A stretch of 64,000 nt of DNA, taken from the NCBI RefSeq assembly GCF_019049245.1, contig NZ_JAGMUK010000005.1, positions 62,001 through 126,000 of the forward strand, read 5' to 3'. The position numbers and the translations under genes were made by a program. Position 1 is the stretch's first letter, and each line of letters begins with the position of its first letter. Of the stretch, positions 17,614 through 27,242 are shown one piece after another. Source of the DNA: Streptomyces sp. AC555_RSS877 (GTDB lineage: Bacteria; Actinomycetota; Actinomycetes; Streptomycetales; Streptomycetaceae). The notes under the pieces are model-generated. The model made no database searches. It worked only from the letters and a program-made list of their open reading frames with translations, and was not told where the DNA came from.

Positions 17614-17655
17614 GCACGGGCCCCGTTCCGGTCGGTACCGGAACGGGGCCCGTGC
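17614..17655. terminator. Bidirectional hairpin terminator, 19-bp perfect stem
   Basis: A 19-base perfect stem (left arm GCACGGGCCCCGTTCCGGT, 17614-17632; right arm 17637-17655) with loop CGGT lies between the convergent MarR-GNAT and mdh genes. It has no T-run, as usual for GC-rich actinobacteria. A second 20-base palindrome (17668-17687) follows next to the mdh stop. Confidence 0.85.
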
Positions 17656-17691
17656 GGGGTCCTGACGAACGGCTCGGCCGAGCCGTTCGGC

Positions 17692-18765
<1,074 letters not shown>

Positions 18766-18866
18766 TCAGGCTACCGCGCATCCGGGATGTCGGACGTCCG
18801 GGGTTGTGTGGCCCACCCCACAGAGCCCACCCCACGAAGCCCTTCCGGCAACCCGTGCACACAAAG

Positions 18867-18910
18867 CGGCGGCCGCCCGTCCGGGAGAGGGGGGACGAAG
18901 GCGGCCGCCG
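18867..18910. terminator. Candidate terminator in the mdh-HTH intergenic region
   Basis: Arms CGGCGGCCGCC (18867-18877) and GGCGGCCGCCG (18900-18910) form an 11-bp stem with a 22-base loop. It lies downstream of the HTH gene ending at 19006 and upstream of mdh. The rest of the 324-base gap (18682-19005) holds the mdh promoter and no credible gene. Confidence 0.5.
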
Positions 18911-19005
18911 TTCGGGGGGTACCGATTGCCGGACTCCCGTGGGGGTAACGTTCGCGTGCCCGCGATTGAGGCGGGCATGCGCGTCGGACCCGGATTCTTT
19001 TCCCG

Positions 19006-20292
19006 CTACTTCGTGCACCCCTCCCGACCCGAGGCCAGCGTCGCGCAGGCCTCCGCCTCTCCCGCGTCCTTCACGGCCACCATCGGCGTGTAGGTGACGG
19101 TGTCCCCGGCCGCCGTGATGGTCCCGGTCTGCTCCTCGGCCTTCCCCGCGGTCACCCGCACCTCGTCGCCCTGAGCGGCCTGCGTGATGCGCCCCCAGGC
19201 CGCGCCACAGGTCTCGCTGTAGCGGACCTCGACGACGGTGGTGCCGACGGTCGCGGTCTTGGCCGTGGTGACGAGGTCACCGCTGCAGCCCATGCTCTCC
19301 GCGTCCTTGCCGGTGCAGGAGTCGCCGCTGCACTTCACCCCGGCCGGCAGGTCGGGATCGGTGCTGACCGACGGTGTCGGCGAGGCGGCGACGTCTTCCT
19401 TCTTGCCGGCGTCCCCGCCGTCCGTGAGGACGTACGCGGCCCCGATCACCACGACCACCCCGACGACGCCCGCGAGGAACATCGTCAGCCGCCGCTTGCC
19501 GCCAGCGCTGCCGGAGGACCGGCCACGGCCCGGACGAGGACCCTGCGGCGGGTCGCCGTACGGGCTCGCCGGCGCGGGAGTCCGCACCGGACCGTCGCCC
19601 GATGCCGTACCCGATGCCGAGACCGAACCCGCAGGCCGGGATCCGGCACCCGCACCCGCGCCGGAACCCCGCCCCCCGGTCGGCGCCGGCCGCTGGTACC
19701 CCGCCAGCCCCCACGAGTTGGCGCCCGAGGAGGAACCGGACGAGCTCGAGGACTCGCCGGACGAATCGCCCGGGGACCCGCCCGGAGGAAGGACGTCCCG
19801 TACGCCGCCCGCCGAGTCCCGGGCGTCCGGTGCCGTCGGCTGCGTCGGCACCGACGGGACGACGCCGGCCGGTCCGGCGATGCCGGGCGTGGCCGTGGCG
19901 CTGCCGCTCCTGCGGGCCGTCTTGCTGCCCTTGGCACCCGCCGCGGGCGCGCCGAGCTCGCCCAGCGCGGCGCGTGCCTGAGAGATCCGGATGGCCTCCA
20001 TGGTCATGTCGTGGCGCATCTCCGAGCGGCTCCAGGCGCGCTCGGCGAGCTCCCACATCGTCGTCAGATGAATGGGATTGGTGCCGGTGACCTCGGCCAG
20101 GGCGACGATCGCGCCCTTCGGCGCGAGCAGCCGGCCGTTGAGATAACGCTCCCAGGACGTCTTGCTGTAACCCGTGCGGTCGGCCACCGCGGCGATGCTC
20201 AGGCCGCTGCGGTCCACGAGCCGCCGCACTTGGCTTGCGAACTCTCTGACCTGCGGATCGAGCTCGTCGGGCAAGGCCCTCCAACGAGGCAT
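19006..20292 (-). CDS. Membrane-anchored HTH protein with DUF2690-like external domain
   Basis: A 428-aa protein. Residues about 10-75 are an XRE-type helix-turn-helix (SGLSIAAVADRTGYSKTSWE, then RYLNG). Residues about 105-265 are a disordered Gly/Pro/Ser-rich linker. One membrane helix follows (MFLAGVVGVVVVIGAAYVLT, about 270-289), then an external Cys-containing domain of the DUF2690 type (VKCSGDSCTGKDAESMGC). The layout suggests a one-component signal protein that binds DNA inside and senses outside. The smaller HTH-membrane protein at 20617 has the same N-terminal half, so the two are paralogues. Target genes unknown. Confidence 0.85.
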   Translation of the reverse strand: MPRWRALPDELDPQVREFASQVRRLVDRSGLSIAAVADRTGYSKTSWERYLNGRLLAPKGAIVALAEVTGTNPIHLTTMWELAERAWSRSEMRHDMTMEAIRISQARAALGELGAPAAGAKGSKTARRSGSATATPGIAGPAGVVPSVPTQPTAPDARDSAGGVRDVLPPGGSPGDSSGESSSSSGSSSGANSWGLAGYQRPAPTGGRGSGAGAGAGSRPAGSVSASGTASGDGPVRTPAPASPYGDPPQGPRPGRGRSSGSAGGKRRLTMFLAGVVGVVVVIGAAYVLTDGGDAGKKEDVAASPTPSVSTDPDLPAGVKCSGDSCTGKDAESMGCSGDLVTTAKTATVGTTVVEVRYSETCGAAWGRITQAAQGDEVRVTAGKAEEQTGTITAAGDTVTYTPMVAVKDAGEAEACATLASGREGCTK

Positions 20293-20616
20293 TGCTACCC
20301 CCCTCTTCCCCCCGGTTGTGCTGGTTGTTCTCCGCTTTTCCCCGTGCGTGGTGCCTGTGCCGAGTCCCCCTTGTGGCTACCCACAGGGATGCGCCCAGTC
20401 AGGATCTCAGTTCCCGGGGTGGGGGCGCACGGGTGCATCGTGGCCGCGGGCATGCACCGTTGCACGCCCACCGGGCCGAGGTCCAGTACGCCGACGTTCG
20501 GAAAAGGACACGCTAGCGCCGATGTAGAACGACTTCGTGCCAAATCCGCGAACTTGTCAATACATGGACATGAGTGTCACACACCGGAAATACCGCCTGT
20601 CACGCAGGTCGTCGAT
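20293..20616. promoter_or_regulatory. 324-base gap with imperfect inverted repeat before the HTH-DUF2690 gene
   Basis: No credible gene is seen. GGTGCAT (20432-20438) and ATGCACC (20452-20458) form an inverted repeat that extends imperfectly outward to GGGCG and CGCCC. It lies about 140 bases upstream of the HTH-DUF2690 start and could be an operator for either HTH protein. Confidence 0.4.
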
Positions 20617-21099
20617 TCACCCGAACACCACGGTGCCGACGACGCCGACCAACACCGTGAGAAGGAGCAGCAGGACGGCGGACAGCAGCAGTCGCCCGGA
20701 CCGTCCGCGACCGCTCTCCTCTGGGGGCGCGTCCCACCACGGCAGCGTGGGATCGTCCTCGTACTCCTCGCCCCAGCTGCCGTCCGGGCCGCTCCCGACG
20801 CGTTGCGCGGGCACCGTCACCGGGCGGGGCCACGCCTGGACCGCCAGCTCCCAGCGCACTCCGCAACGTTCGGCGTCCGTGCCGTCGAGCCCCGCGATCC
20901 GGCACAGCGCGGCGACGGCCTGCCGGGGCGGCGGCTGGGTGGCGTTGAGATAGCGGTGCCAGGAGGACTTGCTGTAGGCGGTGCGGGCGCCGAGAGCGAC
21001 CAGACTGAGTCCCGTGCGGTCCTTCAGGAGCCGCAACTGCTCCACGAAGTGCCGCACCTCCGGCGGCAGATCGTCCGGCAACGGCTGCCAGGCACCCAT
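20617..21099 (-). CDS. Short HTH protein with C-terminal membrane helix
   Basis: A 160-aa protein. The N-terminal half is an XRE-type helix-turn-helix (LPPEVRHFVEQLRLLKDRTG, then ALGARTAYSKSSWHRYLNAT) closely like the start of the 428-aa neighbour (SKTSWERYLNG). An acidic linker with EEYEDDPTLPWWDAPPEE is followed by a hydrophobic C-terminal helix (LLLSAVLLLLLTVLVGVVGT). It ends just after the membrane, so it lacks the external domain of the paralogue. ATG 21099 has GGGAGGTGG upstream; an earlier ATG at 21186 adds an unlikely tail. It might be a truncated partner of the larger protein. Confidence 0.78.
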   Translation of the reverse strand: MGAWQPLPDDLPPEVRHFVEQLRLLKDRTGLSLVALGARTAYSKSSWHRYLNATQPPPRQAVAALCRIAGLDGTDAERCGVRWELAVQAWPRPVTVPAQRVGSGPDGSWGEEYEDDPTLPWWDAPPEESGRGRSGRLLLSAVLLLLLTVLVGVVGTVVFG

Positions 21100-21334
21100 C
21101 GGCCACCTCCCCTCGGGACCCCGATCCTGAGCAAGTGACGACGTCACAGAGCTGATCGGTTCCCGTGCCCGGCCCGACTGTCGCAAGGCCCGGACACCGT
21201 GGCGGAACGGTCACTTCCGTGCCACAGCGCACGGACAGCCATTGAACAGGCCGTTCACCGTGCAGGAGTGTGGTGTGCGGCGGTGGCCCGTCCTTGCTCG
21301 GGGGAGGGGGCGGGCCATCGCCGTACGCCACGGG

Positions 21335-21835
21335 TCAGCTGACCGTGAAGTGCAGCGTGTCCTTCAGAAACGGGATCACCAGCCAGGGCTTCGGCTGCAC
21401 CATCATCGCCAGCAGCACGATCACGAGGCCGAGCACGCCGTACGTGACAATGTCGGTGAAGCGGGATCGCACCGCGAGCATGCCGACGTCCGGCAGCAGC
21501 CAGCGCAGCGCCCCGCCGGCCAGCAGGGCGACGCCGAGCAGGAGGATGCCGACGCGGAACAGGTCGAAGGCGGTCAGCAGCAGTCCGAGCCCCGCCATCG
21601 CCAGCACGGCGAGGACCGGCCACTGCCGGGCGGGCGCCGGGGCGTCGCTCGGTGCGGCCCGGCCGCCGCCCTCGGGACGCGCGGTGTCCCGTGTGAACAG
21701 GGGGAAGCGGCGGGTCGTCCGGCGCGGCTTTCCGTCGGCGCCGGGGGCGCTGACGGGGTCCCGCACCTCGATCTCGTCGGTGCCCTCGGCGGTCTCGGCC
21801 GTGCCCGGCCTGCCGGGCTTGTCCTCAGCCGACAC
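21335..21835 (-). CDS. DUF3017 family membrane protein
   Basis: A 166-aa protein with a charged, disordered N-terminal 70 residues and about three membrane helices ([52 protein letters not shown]). DUF3017 proteins are regularly found directly downstream of folD in actinobacteria; their function is unknown. GTG 21835 overlaps the folD stop by 11 bases, so its translation is coupled to folD. A possible terminator (TGGCCCG/CGGGCCA, 21284-21317) lies downstream. Confidence 0.85.
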   Translation of the reverse strand: MSAEDKPGRPGTAETAEGTDEIEVRDPVSAPGADGKPRRTTRRFPLFTRDTARPEGGGRAAPSDAPAPARQWPVLAVLAMAGLGLLLTAFDLFRVGILLLGVALLAGGALRWLLPDVGMLAVRSRFTDIVTYGVLGLVIVLLAMMVQPKPWLVIPFLKDTLHFTVS

Positions 21836-22679
21836 TGCGCTCCGCCGCCTCGACCACGTTGACGAGCAGCTGCGCGCGGGTCATCGGGCCGACGCCGCCG
21901 GGGTTGGGCGAGATCCAGGCGGCCACCTCGGCGACGTCCGGGTGGACGTCCCCAACGATCTTGCCCTCGGCGCTGCGCGAGACGCCGACGTCCAGGACGG
22001 CCGCGCCCGGCTTGACGTCCTCGGCGCGGATCAGGTGGGCCGAACCGGCCGCGGCGACGATGATGTCGGCGCGCTTCAGGTGCGCCGACAGGTCACGCGT
22101 ACCGGTGTGGCACTGGGTCACCGTGGCGTTCTCGCTGCGGCGCGTGAGCAGCAGCGGCATCGGCCGGCCGATGGTCACGCCACGGCCGACGACCACGACC
22201 TCGGCACCCTTGATCTCGACGCCGTAGCGGCGCAGCAGGGTCAGGACGCCGTTCGGGGTGCAGGGCAGCGGAGCGGGCTCGTTGAGGACGAGGCGGCCGA
22301 GGTTCATCGGGTGCAGGCCGTCGGCGTCCTTGTCCGGGTCCATGAGCTCCAGGATCCGGTTCTCGTCGATGCCCTTGGGGAGCGGCAGCTGGACGATGTA
22401 GCCGGTGCAGGCCGGGTCCTCGTTCAGTTCGCGGACGGCGGCCTCGATCTCCTCCTGGGTCGCCGTGGCGGGCAGTTCACGCTGGATGGAGGCGATGCCG
22501 ACCTGAGCGCAGTCGCGGTGCTTGCCGGCGACGTACTTCTGGCTGCCGGGGTCTTCGCCGACGAGGATCGTTCCGAGGCCGGGCGTGACGCCCTTCTCCT
22601 TCAGGGCCGCCACGCGGACGGTCAGATCGGACTTGATCGCGGCTGCGGTGGCCTTGCCATCGAGAATCTGGGCGGTCAT
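21825..22679 (-). CDS. folD: Bifunctional methylene-THF dehydrogenase / methenyl-THF cyclohydrolase
   Basis: A 284-aa cytosolic enzyme of one-carbon metabolism that interconverts 5,10-methylene-THF and 10-formyl-THF, the formyl donor used by PurN and PurH in this window. Typical segments are [20 protein letters not shown] with the catalytic Lys region downstream, [28 protein letters not shown] for NADP binding, and [20 protein letters not shown] near the end. The start at ATG 22679 (MTAQILDGK) gives the normal family length; the in-frame upstream extension is not typical. DUF3017 follows, overlapping. Confidence 0.96.
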   Translation of the reverse strand: MTAQILDGKATAAAIKSDLTVRVAALKEKGVTPGLGTILVGEDPGSQKYVAGKHRDCAQVGIASIQRELPATATQEEIEAAVRELNEDPACTGYIVQLPLPKGIDENRILELMDPDKDADGLHPMNLGRLVLNEPAPLPCTPNGVLTLLRRYGVEIKGAEVVVVGRGVTIGRPMPLLLTRRSENATVTQCHTGTRDLSAHLKRADIIVAAAGSAHLIRAEDVKPGAAVLDVGVSRSAEGKIVGDVHPDVAEVAAWISPNPGGVGPMTRAQLLVNVVEAAERSVG

Positions 22680-22944
22680 ACCCCCATCCTCGCGGATGAC
22701 CCGGTCCTGGTTCCAATCCGGGTGCCACCGGACAGCAGGACGCCCGGCCGCCCGTATCCCACCATGATCGGCGATGTTGCACTTGCACAACACATACCGA
22801 ATGCGGCTGGACAACAACTCGCCACCCTAGAACCATGTGTGGCGCAGTTCGCGGTTGTTGTTCGGGGGGCAAACCGCTCAGAATCATGACGTTCCTCCGC
22901 GCAGTCCGCATTGTCCCCAGCTTGCGCAACGGAGGAAACCCGCC

Positions 22945-23568
22945 ATGAGTTTCGGCTCGCCCAACAACCCGTACGGTCAGCCGCAGGACCCCCAGCAGCC
23001 GCAGCAGCCCCAGCAGCCGGGTTACGGCTACCCCCAGCAGGGCCAGCAGCAGCCCTACGGCTACCCGCAGCAGGCCCCGCAGGGTGTCCCGCCGCAGCAG
23101 GGATACGGCTACCCGCAGGCGCCGCAGGCCCCGGCCGGTTACGGCTACCCGCAGCAGCCGGGTTACGGCATGCCGCCGTCGTACGCGAACTGGGGCCAGC
23201 GGTTCCTGGGCACCCTCGTGGACGGCCTCGTCCTGATGATCCCGTACGTCTTCGTGATCATCGACATCAGCGCCCAGACCGGGTTCCTGTCGATCATCGG
23301 CGGCCTCGGCGTCATCGGCATCGCGATCTGGATGCTGATCCAGGAGGGCCGCACCGGCCAGACGCTCGGCAAGAAGGCGCTCGGCATCCGCCTCGTGCGG
23401 GAGAGCGACGGCCAGCCCCTGGGCGTCGGCATGGCGTTCGTCCGCCGTATCGCGCACTTCCTGGACAGCCTGGCGTGCTACCTCGGCTGGTTGTGGCCGG
23501 CGTGGGACGCCAAGCGTCAGACGTTCGCCGACAAGGTCTGCTCGTCCATCGTGATCCGCTCGAACTGA
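22945..23568 (+). CDS. RDD family membrane protein with GYGYPQQ repeats
   Basis: A 207-aa protein. Residues 1-75 are low complexity with about five copies of G-Y-G-Y-P-Q-Q/A (a Gln/Tyr/Pro-rich, disordered cytoplasmic arm). Residues about 80-205 are an RDD domain: WGQRFLGTLVDGLVLMIPYV starts the first helix, with the conserved R and D, a second helix in LSIIGGLGVIGIAIWMLI, and the usual GQTLGKKALGIRLVR motif. ATG 22945 has GGAGG eight bases upstream. It is divergent from folD across a 265-base promoter region. RDD proteins may act in transport or envelope processes; the exact role is unknown. Confidence 0.88.
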   Translation: MSFGSPNNPYGQPQDPQQPQQPQQPGYGYPQQGQQQPYGYPQQAPQGVPPQQGYGYPQAPQAPAGYGYPQQPGYGMPPSYANWGQRFLGTLVDGLVLMIPYVFVIIDISAQTGFLSIIGGLGVIGIAIWMLIQEGRTGQTLGKKALGIRLVRESDGQPLGVGMAFVRRIAHFLDSLACYLGWLWPAWDAKRQTFADKVCSSIVIRSN

Positions 23569-23625
23569 GCACCGTTCACACATCTCACGGCGGGTCGCCA
23601 CGACGCCTCCCGCCATCCTTCGCCC

Positions 23626-23654
23626 GGGGCCGTGTCACGCCGTGACACGGCCCC
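23626..23654. terminator. Hairpin terminator after the RDD gene
   Basis: Arms GGGGCCGTGTCACG (23626-23639) and CGTGACACGGCCCC (23641-23654) form a nearly unbroken palindrome 57 bases downstream of the RDD stop and 20 bases before the start of a small gene. Confidence 0.75.
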
Positions 23655-23673
23655 AGGGCGTCTCGGCACCCGC

Positions 23674-23862
23674 ATGACGAGCAGCGCTCAGGACGAACGG
23701 CATCCCGACCGAGGCCACCGCAAGCCCGTGCACTTCAACGGCAAGAAGTACGTCTCCTCGCTCAAGTCGGACGACGTCTTCACCAACGGCGAGACAGCGG
23801 ACAACCGCATCTCGTCTCACAAGAAGCTGATCTCGAACGCCTGCTCGAAGTTCATGGACTGA
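23674..23862 (+). CDS. Small hypothetical protein, 62 aa
   Basis: A short frame (MTSSAQDERHP..., ending SNACSKFMD) with clear third-position GC bias, lying between two strong hairpins. The product is hydrophilic, Lys/Ser/Asp-rich, with one Cys near the C-terminus and no membrane helix or known domain that I recognise. No good ribosome-binding site precedes ATG 23674, so expression is uncertain. It could be the surviving end of a larger gene. It is not part of the purHN operon, which is on the opposite strand. Confidence 0.5.
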   Translation: MTSSAQDERHPDRGHRKPVHFNGKKYVSSLKSDDVFTNGETADNRISSHKKLISNACSKFMD

Positions 23863-23884
23863 CATCCCTGAGCTCACGCCCGAA

Positions 23885-23918
23885 CCGCCCGTACGCGGAA
23901 CGAACCGCGTACGGGCGG
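23885..23918. terminator. Bidirectional terminator, 14-bp perfect stem
   Basis: Arms CCGCCCGTACGCGG (23885-23898) and CCGCGTACGGGCGG (23905-23918) with loop AACGAA lie between the small plus-strand gene and the convergent purH stop at 23947. Confidence 0.85.
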
Positions 23919-23946
23919 CGGGCGGACACCGGCCAGAGGGCAGCGG

Positions 23947-25512
23947 TCAGTGGAAGAAGTGCCGCGTCCCCGTGAAGTACATCGTCACGCCGGCCTTCTT
24001 CGCCGCCTCGACCACGAGCTCGTCGCGCACCGAACCGCCGGGCTGGACCACGGCCTTGACGCCGGCCTCGGTGAGGATTTCCAGGCCGTCGGGGAAGGGG
24101 AAGAAGGCGTCCGAGGCCGCGTAGGAGCCGGTGGCTCGCTCGGCGCCCGCGCGCTCGACCGCCAGCTTCGCGGAGTCGACGCGGTTGACCTGGCCCATGC
24201 CGACGCCGACCGAGGCGCCGTCCTTGGCGAGGAGGATGGCGTTGGACTTCACGGCACGGCAGGCCTTCCACGCGAAGGCGAGGTCGGACAGTTCCTCCGC
24301 GCTCAGTGCCTCGCCCGTCGCCAGGGTCCAGTTGGCGGGGTCGTCGCCGTCGGCCTGGAGGCGGTCCGTCACCTGGAGGAGGACGCCGCCGTCCACCGGC
24401 TTGAGCTCGGCCGGGGTGGAGGGGGCACCGGAGGCCTTCAGGACGCGGATGTTCTTCTTCTTGGCGAGGGCTTCGAGCGCGCCGTCCTCATAGTCGGGCG
24501 CCACGATGACCTCGGTGAAGATCTCGGCGACCTGCTCGGCCATCTCCTTCGACACCGGACGGTTGACGGCGATCACACCGCCGAACGCCGACAGCGGGTC
24601 GCAGGCGTGCGCCTTGCGGTGCGCCTCGGCGACGTCCGCGCCGACGGCGATACCGCAGGGGTTGGCGTGCTTGATGATCGCGACGCAGGGCTCGTCGTGG
24701 TCGTACGCGGCACGGCGGGCGGCGTCCGTGTCCGTGTAGTTGTTGTACGACATCTCCTTGCCGTGCAGCTGCTCGGCCTCGGCCAGGCCGCCGCCGGTGC
24801 CGTCGACATAGAGGGCGGCCGGCTGGTGCGGGTTCTCGCCGTAGCGCAGGGTGTTCTTGCGCTCCCAGGTCGCGCCCAGGAAGTCGGGGAACTGCGAGTC
24901 GTCCACAGGGGCGTAGGAGGAGGCGAACCAGGACGCGACCGCGACGTCGTACGACGCCGTGTGCTGGAAGGCCTCCGCCGCCAGGCGCTTGCGGGTGGAC
25001 AGGTCGAAGCCGCCGTCCTTGACCGCCGAGAGGACGTCCGCGTACCGCGCCGGACTGGTGACGACCGCCACCGACGGGTGGTTCTTCGCTGCCGCGCGCA
25101 CCATCGACGGACCGCCGATGTCGATCTGCTCCACGCACTCGTCGGGGGAGGCGCCGGAGGCGACCGTCTCGCGGAACGGGTAGAGGTTGACCACGACCAG
25201 GTCGAACGGCTCCACGCCCAGCTCGGCGAGCTGGCGCCGGTGGTCCTCCAGGCGGAGGTCCGCGAGGATGCCCGCGTGGACCTTCGGGTGCAGCGTCTTG
25301 ACGCGGCCGTCCAGGCACTCGGGGAAGCCCGTGAGCTCCTCGACCTTGGTGACCGGGACGCCGGCGGCGGCGATGCGGGAGGCGGTCGACCCGGTGGAGA
25401 CGAGCTCCACGCCCGCCTCGTGCAGGCCGCGTGCGAGGTCTTCGAGGCCCGTCTTGTCGTAGACGCTGACGAGCGCCCGTCGGATGGCCCGCTTGTTGCT
25501 CTCGGCGGTCAC
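23947..25512 (-). CDS. purH: Bifunctional AICAR formyltransferase / IMP cyclohydrolase
   Basis: A 521-aa cytosolic enzyme for the last two steps of IMP synthesis. Residues about 10-150 are the IMP cyclohydrolase (MGS-like) domain ([49 protein letters not shown]). The rest is the AICAR formyltransferase with the Lys-His pair in [12 protein letters not shown] (about residues 276-287) and HFFH at the C-terminus. GTG 25512 overlaps the purN stop (GTGA), so purN-purH are coupled. 10-formyl-THF comes from FolD, encoded nearby. Confidence 0.97.
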   Translation of the reverse strand: MTAESNKRAIRRALVSVYDKTGLEDLARGLHEAGVELVSTGSTASRIAAAGVPVTKVEELTGFPECLDGRVKTLHPKVHAGILADLRLEDHRRQLAELGVEPFDLVVVNLYPFRETVASGASPDECVEQIDIGGPSMVRAAAKNHPSVAVVTSPARYADVLSAVKDGGFDLSTRKRLAAEAFQHTASYDVAVASWFASSYAPVDDSQFPDFLGATWERKNTLRYGENPHQPAALYVDGTGGGLAEAEQLHGKEMSYNNYTDTDAARRAAYDHDEPCVAIIKHANPCGIAVGADVAEAHRKAHACDPLSAFGGVIAVNRPVSKEMAEQVAEIFTEVIVAPDYEDGALEALAKKKNIRVLKASGAPSTPAELKPVDGGVLLQVTDRLQADGDDPANWTLATGEALSAEELSDLAFAWKACRAVKSNAILLAKDGASVGVGMGQVNRVDSAKLAVERAGAERATGSYAASDAFFPFPDGLEILTEAGVKAVVQPGGSVRDELVVEAAKKAGVTMYFTGTRHFFH

Positions 25513-26147
25513 TGGATAACTACCTTTCGTCCCTCGATGCGATAGCCGTTGCGGGCGAGCCGCCCCACGACATCGACGAGCAGCCTTCGCTCGACTTCCT
25601 TGATGCGCTCGTGCAGAGCGGCACCCTCGTCCTCGTGGTCCTCTTCCCGGACCTCGACCACGCCCTGAGCGATGATCGGTCCGGTGTCGACGCCGTCGTC
25701 GACGAAGTGGACGGTGCAGCCGGTGACCTTGGCGCCGTACGCGAGCGCGTCACGGACGCCGTGGGCGCCGGGAAAGCTGGGGAGAAGCGCGGGGTGGGTG
25801 TTCACGAACCGCCCGCCGAAGCGGGCCAGGAACTCCTTGCCCACGATCTTCATGAAACCGGCGGAGACGACGAGGTCGGGCTCGTAAGCGGCCACGGCCT
25901 CGGCAAGGGCCGTGTCCCACTCGTCACGGGTGGCGTGGTCCTTCACCCGGCACACGAAGGTGGGGATCCCGGCACGCTCGGCGCGGGCCAGTCCCTCGAT
26001 GCCCGCGCGGTCCGCACCGACGGCGACGATCTCGGCGCCGTAGGCCTCGGGGCCGGCGGTCGCGATGGTGTCGAGCAGCGCCTGCAGGTTGGTACCGGAA
26101 CCGGAGACCAGCACGACGAGGCGCTTGGCCACGGGCTTGGCGGCCAC
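25509..26147 (-). CDS. purN: Phosphoribosylglycinamide formyltransferase
   Basis: A 212-aa GAR transformylase of purine synthesis using 10-formyl-THF. It has the phosphate-binding start [17 protein letters not shown], the formyl-site signature [20 protein letters not shown] with the catalytic Asn-His, and [18 protein letters not shown] with the catalytic Asp. The start is taken as GTG 26147 (VAAKPVAKR), which gives the usual length; in-frame codons further upstream are atypical. It is the first gene of the purN-purH operon. Confidence 0.96.
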   Translation of the reverse strand: MAAKPVAKRLVVLVSGSGTNLQALLDTIATAGPEAYGAEIVAVGADRAGIEGLARAERAGIPTFVCRVKDHATRDEWDTALAEAVAAYEPDLVVSAGFMKIVGKEFLARFGGRFVNTHPALLPSFPGAHGVRDALAYGAKVTGCTVHFVDDGVDTGPIIAQGVVEVREEDHEDEGAALHERIKEVERRLLVDVVGRLARNGYRIEGRKVVIQ

Positions 26148-26401
26148 GGTGAGGCCCTTTCTCGGGGGTGCGTTTGTATGGTCGTACGAATGCTTCGCGC
26201 CCCGGGATACGGGGAAGTCTACGAAGCGGCCGACCGTCAGCAACGATACCGGCACAGCGGGCGGCCCCCACGGGACGGGGGCGTGGCCGGAAGGTAGCGT
26301 CTGCGAGGAGCGGGCTCGGGAACGCGGTGGTAGTGCGGTGCGTTCTCCACGTGACAGCTCAGGACAGACAGCCGTATCACCTAGGGGAAGACGCTCACTT
26401 G

Positions 26402-27226
26402 ATGCCGGACCGCAGTCTGCGACTCCTTACGCTCCCCCCGCAGTCATCGCTGGGAGGGGAGCGCAGCGGCGTGCTTCTGCGGGAGCGCCCCACCTCACCG
26501 CCCGACGCTCACGCCCCCGATTCGAATCCGGGGTCGAAGCCGGATTCAGCCCCCGATTCCACTCCGGCCTCGGACGACAACCCGTTCGCACCGCCGCCGG
26601 AGGGCACGCCGGACCGGCCCTGGCAGCCACGCCGGCACCCGACGGGCGGTGAGACCGGCGAAGGCGGCCAGGGGTCCGACGCACCGAGCGGTGACGGTGG
26701 CAGAGCCCCCTGGGGCAGCCAGTGGAGCAACCAGCAGCCCGGCCGCTCCCCCGACGGCTTCGGCAGTCGCCCGGGTACCGGTCCCGAGAAACCGAACGGC
26801 GGCGGGCAGGGCCCGGGCCTGCGCTGGGACCCGAAAGACCCCTCCCAGCGGCGCGCGCGGTATGCCCTCCTGAGCGGCATGTGGGCCTTCTTCTTCGCAC
26901 TGTTCAGCTGGCCCTACGTGGCACTGATGCTCGGTGCGCTGGCCCTGTACTGGGGCATCAGCGCCCTGCGCGCCAAGCCCCCCGCCGCCCCCGACCCCAA
27001 CATCCCGGCGCACGCGCAGAGCGGCCGCCCGCAGCGGACCGCCGCGGTGAGCGGCCTGGTCACGGCGTCCCTGGCCATCGCCCTGGTCGCCGCCGGCTTC
27101 ACCATGAAGCTGGTCTACGACGACTACTACACCTGCACGAACGACGCCCTCACGAACGAGGCGGCGCAGTCCTGCGCCGACCTTCTGCCGAAGGAGCTGC
27201 GGGGGGTGCTGGGGGCGAACAGCTGA
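26402..27226 (+). CDS. Two-helix membrane protein with disordered N-terminus (DUF4190-like)
   Basis: A protein of about 274 aa. Residues 1-145 are Pro/Ser/Asp-rich and disordered. The C-terminal part has two membrane regions ([20 protein letters not shown] plus [12 protein letters not shown], and [19 protein letters not shown]) and ends in a short external segment with [14 protein letters not shown], two cysteines that may pair. The layout resembles DUF4190-type proteins. The start is not firm: ATG 26402 has AGGGGAAG upstream, and in-frame GTGs exist before it. It is divergent from purN and convergent with the DUF6350 gene 16 bases away. Function unknown. Confidence 0.7.
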   Translation: MPDRSLRLLTLPPQSSLGGERSGVLLRERPTSPPDAHAPDSNPGSKPDSAPDSTPASDDNPFAPPPEGTPDRPWQPRRHPTGGETGEGGQGSDAPSGDGGRAPWGSQWSNQQPGRSPDGFGSRPGTGPEKPNGGGQGPGLRWDPKDPSQRRARYALLSGMWAFFFALFSWPYVALMLGALALYWGISALRAKPPAAPDPNIPAHAQSGRPQRTAAVSGLVTASLAIALVAAGFTMKLVYDDYYTCTNDALTNEAAQSCADLLPKELRGVLGANS

Positions 27227-27242
27227 CAGCGGGTTCTCGATG

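Noticed and set aside
26510..26530. tRNA-like TTCGAATCC
   Set aside because: It lies inside a coding frame encoding a Ser/Pro/Asp linker and no cloverleaf can be built around it.
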